From Lingula anatina (Eukaryota > Brachiopoda > Lingulata > Lingulida > Lingulidae), in contig NW_019773692.1 in NCBI RefSeq assembly GCF_001039355.2, positions 483,425-547,424 on the forward strand: a stretch of 64,000 bases of DNA, written 5' to 3'. The translations under genes were made by a program, and so were the position numbers. Shown in pieces: positions 12,255-23,000 of this stretch (its first letter is position 1; every line of letters begins with the position of its first letter). The notes beneath the pieces were generated by a model. It saw only the letters and a program-made list of their open reading frames with translations. It did not search any database and was not told the DNA's origin.

Positions 12255-13476
12255 ATGGCTAGCAAAGGTGTGATTGCAGATATAACAAATGGAACAGGGG
12301 AATTTGTTCGCAAACCGGCTGCATTTAGGAAATGGATAACAGGTGCGAGCGTTTATATATTCATGATACACAAATCTCATTGGCCTTTTTATGTACAGAC
12401 CCAGTGGGTCTGTATTGTGTATACATAGCCGTCACCTGCGTCCGTTGTTGCAGTTGTCGCCCCTTTAAGACACTTTCTGAGATAACACGATAGGTAAAAA
12501 TTCGTGTGAGCTATTTCCTTCAAATTTACAGCACAGATTAATATTAGTAAAATACACAAGGAATTAAAAAACCAACCTGATTGTAATATTATCCCTGAAG
12601 TTATGAATTTTTTGTGTGAAATGTTCTCTCCCCTCCTCCCCCCATTTTCTGTTAGCTACATTTTCTGAATATCTATGTTATTGGTACCTGTGGTCCATTA
12701 AAAAAAAATTGGTGCTGATTTGGCTTATAAGCATTGTCATATTGCATCAAAATTGACAAATACAAAAAGCCTTGTTGTGCATTATCATATAAACATTGTA
12801 AAAAATAAAACCATTTTACTTAAAATTCTTAGACTTACAGAAATGATACTTTGGGCTGAAGTACAGCTCTTGGTCAAATTCTAGCCTGGTAGGATTATTT
12901 TTTAAGGAGCAAAATATAGCTCTTGCTCAATCACCAGCTTGATTGGATTATTTTTATCATATTATTTTTTACAAGTTATGTATTCTTTTGTGAAACTTTC
13001 ATTTTTCACACATTTATACTACTTTTATTTTCTGAATATCTGTGTTACATGTAGTACATAGTGAAATTGGTAGTGACTATGATGTTAAACATTATGTAAT
13101 TTTGCAAAATTGACAAAAAAACCTATGTTTAGCCCTTTCAGCATTATTTTCTGCTTTATGTCTGTACATTTGACAGCTTTGTTGGCTTGCTATGAATTAA
13201 ATTTGAAATCACCTGTACTTGTGCCTCAAAGGCATGTTTTTCTTTTAAACATAATAAAATTACTACTCCAGCTTAAAAATGTTTTCAGCTGATGGAAGCA
13301 GTGGCTACAAGGCAGAGCGTGGTAGGTACCATCTATATGTTTCTCTGGCATGCCCCTGGGCACATCGGACTCTTATTATGCGGAAGCTTAAGGGTCTGGA
13401 AAAAGTGATATCTGTGGACATTGTTGACTGGCTGTTTTCAGAAATTGGATGGAGGTTCAGTCCTGAGGTAAAAAAT

Positions 13477-13516
<40 letters not shown>

Positions 13517-14410
13517 NTGTAATATTATCCCTGAAGTTATGAATTTTTTGTGTGAAATGTTCTCTCCCCTCCTCCCCCCATTTTCTGTTAGCTACATTTT
13601 CTGAATATCTATGTTATTGGTACCTGTGGTCCATTAAAAAAAATTGGTGCTGATTTGGCTTATAAGCATTGTCATATTGCATCAAAATTGACAAATACAA
13701 AAAGCCTTGTTGTGCATTATCATATAAACATTGTAAAAAATAAAACCATGTTACTTAAAATTCTTAGACTTACAGAAATGATACTTTGGGCTAAAGTACA
13801 GCTCTTGGTCAAATTCTAGCCTGGTAGGATTATTTTTTAAGGAGCAAAATATAGCTCTTGCTCAATCACCAGCTTGATTGGATTATTTTTATCATATTAT
13901 TTTTTACAAGTTATGTATTCTTTTGTGAAACTTTCATTTTTCATACATTTATACTACTTATATTTTCTGAATATCTGTGTTACATGTAGTACATAGTGAA
14001 ATTGGTAGTGACTATGCTGTTAAACATTATGTAATTTTGCAAAATTGACAAAAAACCTATGTTTAGCCCTTTCAGCATTATTTTCTGCTTTATGTCTGTA
14101 CATTTGACAGCTTTGTTGGCTTGCTATGAATTAAATTTGAAATCACCTGTACTTGTGCCTCAAAGGCATGTTTTTCTTTTAAACATAATAAAATTACTAC
14201 TCCAGCTTAAAAATGTTTTCAGCTGATGGAAGCAGTGGCTACAAGGCAGAGCGTGGTAGGTACCATCTATATGTTTCTCTGGCATGCCCCTGGGCACATC
14301 GAACTCTTATTATGCGGAAGCTTAAGGGTCTGGAAAAAGTGATATCTGTGGACATTGTTGACTGGCTGTTTTCAGAAATTGGATGGAGGTTCAGTCCTGA
14401 GGTAAAAAAT

Positions 14411-14497
<87 letters not shown>

Positions 14498-14726
14498 AAT
14501 GCAGGTATACTTTTGTTCTGATAATTGTCTATCAAAACATTCAAATCTGAAATGCAAACTTCTGAAGAAAAAGGTATGTTTATGAATGAATGGGGATGAT
14601 AATATTTAAAACTTGTTTCTAAAACTACTGCAGTTATACAGCCTATTACCTTCTGTAATTTATGTGCTCTGAAAATAGCAGTGCTGAGTAGTTGATATCC
14701 ATGTCATTAATTTGATCACTTTATAN

Positions 14727-14780
<54 letters not shown>

Positions 14781-17700
14781 CAGGTATACTTTTGTTCTGA
14801 TAATTGTCTATCAAAACATTCAAATCTGAAATGCAAACTTCTGAAGAAAAAGGTATGTTTATGAATGAATGGGGATGATAATATTTAAAACTTGTTTCTA
14901 AAACTACTGCAGTTATACAGCCTATTACCTTCTGTAATTTATGTGCTCTGAAAATAGCAGTGCTGAGTAGTTGATATCCATGTCATTAATTTGATCACTT
15001 TATATTGTTTTATACTTTTAACAAAGTTAATCTTGCTATCAGATCTATACATGTACAGTTAAACAGAAACAGATGCATTTAATTGTAAATTTTCACATCT
15101 CTCATATTTCAAACTTTTATTAGATATTTATCTTAATTTCTCTGTCATGACAAAATTTTTTCCAATTAAACTGATGATTAACAATGTGAAGTTTCTTAGA
15201 AATATTATAATTATGAATCTTTAAAAGGAAGCCAGTGCAGATATATTTGTTTAATTATTAGACTATACATTAAGAAAAGTGGATTTGTAATTGTTCCAAA
15301 TTACTCTAAATGTATATTTTAGAAACCTGGCTGCACCCCAGATAGAGAAAATGGTTGCACTTACATGCGCGAAATATATATGAAGGCAGATCCAAGTAAG
15401 TTTGCCATATATCTGAATATGTCTTAGTTTAAGTTGTTAGTTATAAATAGTATGTGCTTTTGTTGGCATTTTACATAAATACCAATTATTTATAATAAAT
15501 TTATTTTGGACTAAAAAAAATTAGTATTTTGAGTATTTTTCTCTTTTTTTTTTCAGCATTGTAAGATTGAATTTTAGTCTTTAGAATGTTATAGGTTGCT
15601 ACCTATTTGCTTTTGATTCTTGCAATGGGCTTTGCTTTGCAGCTGACTCTTTACATAGCTGTCACCTGCACAAAATAGAATACTGTCAATTCTGATGCAA
15701 TGATACATTATGCTTAACTGCACAAAGCAAAAAAACAGCATAACTTTTGATAATAATGGTCAATCATGCTGATTTTCACACTTGACCTGCGTTTAATGCT
15801 TACTCATCAGTTCTGTAAGTTTTAAGTCAAAGGGTAAAATAGTTTTCCACTTATTGTGTTATCCGTGTTACATATATGCTGAAAAAAGCAAAAAAAAACA
15901 GCACAACTTTTAAGAAAATGGCCATGCTGATTTTCAAACTTGACCTGCGTATTATGAATATTCATCAGTTCTGTAAGTTTCAAGCCAAAATGTAAAATGT
16001 TTTTCCACTTATCGTTATATTGGTGAAAGAGTATGGCGATGATGACAGATGCAGGTGACAGCTATGTACAGAGTCAGCTGCAAAGCAAAGCCCATTGCAT
16101 GAATCAATTTTCTGCTTTTTGTCTGTACATTTGATAGCTTTGCTTCCTTGTTTTGTGAAATTTTCATTTTTTTCATTCTGGCATTTTATAAGTGTGAACT
16201 TGAACTCTCATAGGCTTGAAGCCTTATGCTTTTACTTTCATCAGTATTACCTATTGTGCATAATTGAACTTTGATGTCGACTTTGCAGGTAAGCATAATG
16301 TATTATTGCATGCTTTTTGTCTGTACATTTGACAGCTTTACTGCCTTGTTTTTAAATTTTTGTTTAAGATTATGGTGGTAGATATACTGTTCCTTGTCTC
16401 TGGGATAAACAAGAGAAGACCATTGTGAGTAATGAATCCAGTGAGATTATCAGGATGTTTAACACAGAATTCAATGAGTTTTGTGCTACACCAGAACAGA
16501 TGGAACTAGATTTCTATCCAGCACACCTAAAACAGCAGATTGATGGACTTAATGAATGGATTTATCCGTACGTATAAAAAGAGGATACAAACCCACATGA
16601 ATTAAAAGAGAAATTGGCATTCACATTTTTTTCTCTTATAATTTTAAGTTTTTATCTCATTGTAATCTATTTAAAGAAAAGAAAGGAAAAAATGTGAACT
16701 TCATCTTAATCTGTGGGGCATCAATGTCATTTAGTTTTTTTTTCATAATAACATTCAGATTTAGGTAAGTACATATCCTGCTGTCATTTTTCTCGCTGTC
16801 AGTCTGTATCTTTCATCTTGTAGGAAAATAAATAATGGGGTGTATCGTTGTGGATTTGCAAGGAAGCAGGAACCCTATGATACAGCTGTTGCGGAACTCT
16901 TTGATGGTTTAGACAAGGTGAGACAGATTTCATTCCAAATGCATATATGCCGATAGCTTTATTTTCCATTTCAGTAACAATCTGTCTCATTAAAAACCAT
17001 TTTACTATTACTAGTAAGGCACAATTACAAGATTTAAATAGATGATTACAAGTGTTGATGGCAAAAATTGACAAATATTATTTTCTCTGTATTGAGAGAA
17101 TTTAAATTCTGAGAATATATAACATGGTTGTAGATTTGATGGTGGGTCACTTTTTTATGACAGAATTAGAGCTATCAGGTGTTTAAGATGTGTATTACTG
17201 TGAATATACAAGTAGGTTGCTTTGGTATGCCATTCAATTCTGTTCTGCTGCTGTAATTCTGGGTGCTGTAGTTTTGTCAAACATTTGAGTAATACCCATT
17301 GTATTTCCTAGCTCATTATCTTCTCCTGCAGCTGTTCATAGCACTATCTCTGTATTAGGTGGAGAGCATCTTGTCTGGTAAACGTTACCTCACTGGACCT
17401 GATATGACAGAGGCTGACATCCGCCTGTTTACAACCTTAATCAGGTTTGATCCTGTCTATCATGGACACTTTAAGGTGACTATGTGTTGTGGCATTATTG
17501 AAATTAATAGGTAAAATTATCTTTATACAACTTGTGTCTTTAACTTTTGTGAAATCTTAACAATCACTCTCTCTCTCATTTTAAATTATTTCTGAGAGGT
17601 ATTTTATTAATATTGGCTTTCAGTCTCAAGTTTCTTTTCTTGGACTTGCGTTCAGAAATAACTAGATTTCTACACGGAAGTCTTAATAAGTAAATTGTTT

Positions 17701-18184
17701 TTTATCTTGATTAAATGGTATCATATGTACACCATATAAACTAGTAAAATCTAGTTAAAATAAATTTTAGTGTAACAAAAAGAGAATAATTGACTATCCC
17801 AACCTGTGGGCTTACACCAGGGACATCTATCAGACTCATGGTATTGCAGAAACGGTCAACATGGATCATATTAAAAAACACTACATGGTATGTTGATTTT
17901 TGGTTAGATTGTGTTGCATTAAAACATTCAAACATGTTCTTTTGTTTCATTTTCTAATTGACAAATCAATTCCATAGTTTAATTGTCAAAATATGTTGTG
18001 ATGAATTTCATAATTAATATAGCAGAAGTAACATTAGTTCTAAACAGTGTTTTTAATATTAATTTTGTTTTACTTCCAGGAAAGTCATGATACAATCAAC
18101 CCATTTCGCATTGTCTCTGTTGGTCCAGATCTCGACTACATGGAGCCTCATGGCAGGGAAAAAATGTCGTTGAAAGGAATATAA
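12255..18184 (+). CDS. Glutathionyl-hydroquinone reductase (omega-like GST family)
   Basis: Eight coding exons: 12255-12342, then 14223-14401 (or its near-identical copy 13289-13467), 15323-15395, 16369-16567, 16824-16917, 17359-17475, 17771-17887 and 18080-18184. Using one copy of exon 2 gives 972 nt and 323 residues, the usual length for the YqjG/PcpF/ECM4 family. These enzymes reduce glutathionyl-hydroquinones, releasing the quinol and oxidised glutathione. The N-terminal thioredoxin fold carries the catalytic motif SLACPWAHR with Cys51; the C-terminal helical domain contains [36 protein letters not shown] and [12 protein letters not shown], all typical of this family. No signal peptide is seen, so a cytosolic location is inferred. 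Including both exon-2 copies would repeat the catalytic half-domain, which is implausible; the duplication looks like an assembly error. The poly(A) signal is at 18276. Confidence 0.93.
12395..12480. repeat. Repeat with TGTACAGACNCAGTGNGTCTGTA head
   Basis: A short palindromic head (GTACAGACCCAGTGGGTCTGTA) is followed by GCCGTCACCTGCGTCC. Closely similar text occurs at about 36111 and 37993, so this is a dispersed family, here in intron 1 of the reductase gene. Confidence 0.55.
12582..14452. repeat. ~0.93 kb tandem duplication joined at an 'n'
   Basis: The block 12582-13516 is repeated at 13518-14452 with only scattered single-base and homopolymer differences (for example GGGCTGAAG versus GGGCTAAAG, and CGGACT versus CGAACT). 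The two are separated by one undetermined base at 13517. Each block carries exon 2 of the reductase gene and ends in a TA microsatellite of different length. The pattern fits two alleles placed in series by an assembler. Confidence 0.9.
14453..15004. repeat. ~0.28 kb tandem duplication joined at an 'n'
   Basis: After the GA microsatellite, the segment beginning GAATGCAGGTATAC and ending GATCACTTTATA occurs twice, at 14490-14725 and 14776-15004. An undetermined base at 14726 and a second GA run (14727-14775) lie between the copies. The unique regions of the copies appear identical. Confidence 0.9.
15621..16099. mobile_element. 479 bp element with ~48 bp terminal inverted repeats
   Basis: The left end TGCAATGGGCTTTGCTTTGC, continuing AGCTGACTCTTTACATAGCTGTCACCTGCA, is mirrored almost perfectly at the right end (…GTACAGAGTCAGCTGCAAAG CAAAGCCCATTGCA). 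The interior holds two similar sub-blocks (GACCTGCGT…TCATCAGTTCTGTAAGTTT). It has no ORF of note and lies in intron 3 of the reductase gene, so it is a non-autonomous DNA element. Confidence 0.85.
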
Positions 18185-20010
18185 AAAAGGATAGCAAATA
18201 ATTAAGGCATATGTGATCTTATGAGGTTTTAATCTCACAGTTTAAAAAAACGGACAATTTGATGTATTAAAATGCAATAAAACCCCATTTATTTAACTGT
18301 ATACACCCTTAGTTTCACACTCAAATTTCTCAAATTTGTGAATTTGAAAGAAACTTGTTTTTACTCAGTTTTACTCTATTTTCCATTTTAGAATTTTTAG
18401 ACTTTCAGTTCACTGGTTTGGTTAACCATTACTCTTTCTTTTTTACCATCAAGAAGGTCAAGTATTTCAATTATGTTAGAACTGTTAGAATGGGTCAGAT
18501 CAATGCTGTGCAGTAGCTCAGTCATGTTAAAGGACACATTAAGCATATCTGGAAACTGTAATAGTACCAAGAAACAATCAAATTTTGCTCTGAAATTTTA
18601 TATGCAGCTCCTTGATATACCTAACTGCAATTGCATCGAAGCACCATAAATTGGTGCATGCTTGAAATGTTTTACAAGCAAATGAATTTGTTGTCCATGA
18701 AGAATAGAGTTTAATGACTCAATTCAATGTACACTTTGAGTGGACAACTGTGTACAGGTGATAAATGAACAAAAGTTAATGGACACTTGAAGGAAGGTTA
18801 AGGACAGTTCAGAAAAGGAAACTTTTGTACTTGAGCACTCGGTATCTTTGTTTTGATATTTATATATTTATATTAATGGATTTTATAAGCCTTTTTGTTA
18901 ACCTTTATTACTTTGTAAGCAAACAATTTGTATTATATGTGTACTTATAACATAGGTGTGAGTTGCAACTTTATTTTATCATGATAAGATTGAATGTTGT
19001 TTAATAGATGTTTATAAATGGAAAAATAAAGACTTTTATCATAATATATTGGAGACAGTCTTTGGAATTGCTACGATTCACCTCAGAATTTTGCCCCACA
19101 GAACAGTTAGCACTACAGGTTTGCACTCATTGTGAATATACATGTAGTCATCTCTTATGTTCCACATCACTACTATCAAAGGGCACATTCCCATAGATTT
19201 TAGATCGATCTATCCCCGTGGAGAGCCTCACTAGATTACTGTCAGATAATCCGGTTTAAATGTCTGTCCCGCCTACTGTATACAAGCTGTAAGGGGGTAA
19301 TTAACTTCCGTGCCCACTCGGCTGACGGCTATTTAGCGTGAACCCCCAGGGAGTTATTTCGATCTAATTGGATTGATCTAATCTCTGGGAATGGGGTCAA
19401 AGTTGTGATATTTCCTGCATAGATGTGCCACCACATAGATACTGCACTGTTAATTATTACCCCTCACCAATTTTAATGACAATAAAATGGGGCACTTTTG
19501 GGTCTTAGTATTGACATTAAGGTATTAAAGTTCAAAATTATTACCCATTGGGAGTAACATTGCGAGGATATAAAAGGAAGGGTATTTTAGTTTTCTGAGT
19601 TAGTATTTGGTTCCTGTCTGAAAACTGCTTTACGTCCTGAAGTATTTGCAAATGCACAAAGTTTGTCTGCATTTGTGCCTTTTATTCATATCCCACAAAA
19701 CCCTTCAATAAAAAATGTGGTCCATTTATATCTACATCCAAAGGGTAGCCCATAAACGGGCATATTCCAATGAAATTCTTTTCCTAACCTTTGTCAAATT
19801 ACGGATTGTGTTTATCTTGCATAAAGTGCTGCACTCTGGTAGGCAATACATAAACGGAAGGACACGTCCACCAGTCAAGTAAACCAATCAAATGGCATTA
19901 TTTCAGTCACCTGACATGGTGAGGTAAACACTGATTTCGTGAAGATAGGTCTGGTGAAAGTGATGTTTTGGCTAAGTTAGCGCCCTTACAGATGATTCAT
20001 TTAGATTCTT
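18185..20010. other. Intergenic region between GHQ reductase and PERK
   Basis: The interval contains the reductase 3' UTR (AATAAA at 18276-18281), AT-rich sequence, one family A miniature element (19188-19391) and the presumed PERK promoter. A CCAAT box is visible at about 19883. No ERSE (CCAAT-N9-CCACG) was found by eye. No coding region is supported. Confidence 0.5.
19188..19391. mobile_element. Miniature inverted-repeat element, family A, copy 2
   Basis: The element runs from TTCCCATAGATTTTAGATCG to TGATCTAATCTCTGGGAA, an imperfect terminal inverted repeat of about 25 bp. The inner text includes AGCTGTAAGGGGGTAATTAA and GAACCCCCAGGGAGTTA, shared with the copies at 35756, 38129 and 44692, some in inverse orientation. 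Confidence 0.85.
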
Positions 20011-23000
20011 ATGGGGAGGAAAAAGAACCGGGCGTCCGATCTTCGATGGTGTAGTTTGCTGGCGTCACTGGCATTTTTGACTGCCGTCAACAGCAGTGAT
20101 AGCGTCGAATTACCTGTGTGCTCGAAGCTTAGCTCTGGGAAAAGGCAAGTGCTTTTTGTTGACAATATCTTCAATATATCCAAAATAATTATTTAAGTCG
20201 ACAGCAGACAAGCATATTTTAATTGATATAATTTTCTGGATGTATTGTTTTGTGTGAGAGACATTTCTGAAAGCAATTCGCAAGATTGATGTCTGAAACA
20301 TTGAAGACAAGTTTATATTAAAAACTTTATTTTCACATTACATGGATGCTGAAAATGTATTAGAGTTGCATGCTTGTCCCTTTCTATGTGTGCATTTTGC
20401 AACCAGACTCATATTGGTGATAACACATGGAAGAATGATTTGGCTCGATTTGCTTATAATTGCTAGTAGTTTACTAGTACCAGTACATACAACATGTATA
20501 CTATAAGGGTACCAGCCAGCCAATTGGAAGTAACGTTTTGGTGATTTTTTCAGGATATAAATTATTGTGAAAATAATTGTTTGCAATCATTTTCTCTGTA
20601 TACTTAATGATTTTGGCAATGTATGTAAAAAAGCAAGATATGATATATGCAAAAATCAAGAATGCATAAACATGACCATTAATATGTCAGAAAATAAGTT
20701 TGTTATAATTTCTTATTGCATAGGTTTCTTATGCTTGTAAGCACCCTAGATGGCAGAATCTCAGCACTAAATGTTAATGAACATGGAAAGCCAGAATGGG
20801 GTTTAAATGCTGGACCAAAACCATTGCTTTCTTCTAGTATTAGCAAACTTGAGGTATGGTATGGTTCTTTATTTTTCTTCTAAATCTAACAAGGCCTGAA
20901 TTTATTTATTTTATGATAGTTGTAAAGATTCAATTGGCCATTGATTTTACTGTGTTCCCCTCACCTTTGAATTATTCTGCAATAATCCAACTGATGCAGA
21001 TTGGAAAGAAAGTTTAACTCCTTTTCACAAGTCAACATTGGTTTGATTTACTAATCCATTTTGCTAGCATTGGCTTATGGATCTAGAATATGGAAAAAAT
21101 AAAAAGGATCTAATAAATAACGATAATAATAAACAAATGAATAAATAAAATAAAAATGTTCAGTTTAAATATTTTATATTGATAGGATTATTATTTGTTC
21201 ATATTTCAGATTCAAAGAGATGGAATCCCCATCAAGCTAATCCCTTCACTAGATGGCAAGCTATACCAGTTTGATGGTGAAAGCATTGAATCTGTTCCAT
21301 TTAGTGCAGACTCCTTGCTCAGTTCTTCTTTCAAATTATCTGACAATTCCATGGTTGTAGGAGGGAAGGAAACTAGAACTTATGGAATTGATGCAAAGAC
21401 AGGGAAGGTAGGCTTTGTGATGGAATTATTGTTATGTTGATCTCTCACTTTGCTTGCAGCTATTTATTTTTATTCATGCAATTTTTTAGAAGAGGTAGTC
21501 ACACTGTGTGTCACGTCATATAGCCATCACCAAAAAAAAAAAAAAAAAAAAAACATAAAATGCATTTTGTGCACTGTCATCATAGATACCATAAAATGTA
21601 AACTGTCCTACTTATTTTCTCAAACTTAAATGCATTCCATGTTTCAAAACCAGCCTGAACGGATTATTTTCCAAAAATAATGAAGGTTTGGGGGAATATT
21701 ACATTTTTCATAAATTGGCATTTTTCATGTGTAATTTCAGTTCCTATGGTATGAAGCCATTTGCTAGTTTAGCTATTCAAACGTCCATAGTAACAATAGT
21801 ACATAATAAAAAATTGGTGGTCATTTGTAATATGGCATCAAAATTTAAAAAAAATTTTTTTTTTCAATTTCAGTGTTTTTTTTTAAATTATTTTTATATC
21901 ACTGCTTTTTTTTTGTTCGGTCTATTTGACATCTTTGCTGCATGTTTTTAAATATAATTATGAGTCTGTACTTAAAAACTATGAATTGAAATACACAACT
22001 CTTATTTTCTGTGAACTGCCAGCTTTTTAATTGTGACCATTGGTATTTCTACAGATTTAGTAGCTTTCACATCTAGATTAGCTTATAATTTTGCATTTCA
22101 AGAACCAATTATAGTAATTGTAATTTTTTATACCAGGTTCGGTATTTGTGTAGTCCAGCAGGATGTGAGGTTTGTGGAGAAGATGCTGTCACAGAAAAGG
22201 ATGATATCATGGTTGTTAGAAGAAATACACAAACAGTGCGGGCAGTGGACAGTAAAACGGGATATGAAAAGTGAGTGTTAGTGATAATGCACATGTGGAC
22301 TTCTTGATGATCAGCCTTTATCTTTCCCTCTGCCAAGGGTGTTTATGTGTTTGGTTCTGTTAGTTTACAGTTTGTATATTAGCAACATTATGCAAAAATT
22401 TATGGATGGATTTTGACAAATTTTTCTTAATAGGTCTGAAATGGGCAAACTTGAAAGTTATTCGATTTTTTTATAAGTGATCCATAAATTACTTAATGGT
22501 TAATTATTAGTTAATTATTTGTCTTGGCAGAGGTCTGCACTCTCTGAGTGCAGTTGTTACTGTGATTCTCATTAAACATATGTTGCTTTTTTATTATCTA
22601 CATATAGGATAAAGTTCAGTTTATTTTACTACTAAGGGTGCTTCTAAATATTTCCCTTAATTTTTCTAGGCGCTGTTCTAAATGCCATGTGGTTGATCAC
22701 ATTGCATTACAGCAATGTCAGATGATAGCTTGGCTGTTTTTTCTATGCATCAAATATTTTGTCTGCTTTTCAGATGGAATTTTAGTGTAGGTCAACATGA
22801 GTTGGAGTTCTTGGAAGGTATCCAGCCTGGTGTTTCTTCATTAGATGAAGATGATGATGATGATGTCACAATAACTACATGCTCTGTTACAGGTAGTGTC
22901 ATCTTTCCTTGTATTCTTAAGTGCTTTTGGATAAAAGTGCACTCTCATAAGACTATTTCTAGGCCCCCCTGTTAGATGCATGTAAAATTAGAAAATTGAT

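Noticed and set aside
13289-13467. First copy of reductase exon 2 as an additional real exon
   Set aside because: It encodes the same peptide as 14223-14401, and its inclusion would duplicate the catalytic half-domain. The 'n' at the junction and allele-like differences favour an assembly error.
14213-14557. ORFs running through the TA and GA microsatellites
   Set aside because: They are extensions of reductase exon 2 past its donor into repeats (IYIYIY, ERERER) and are not coding.
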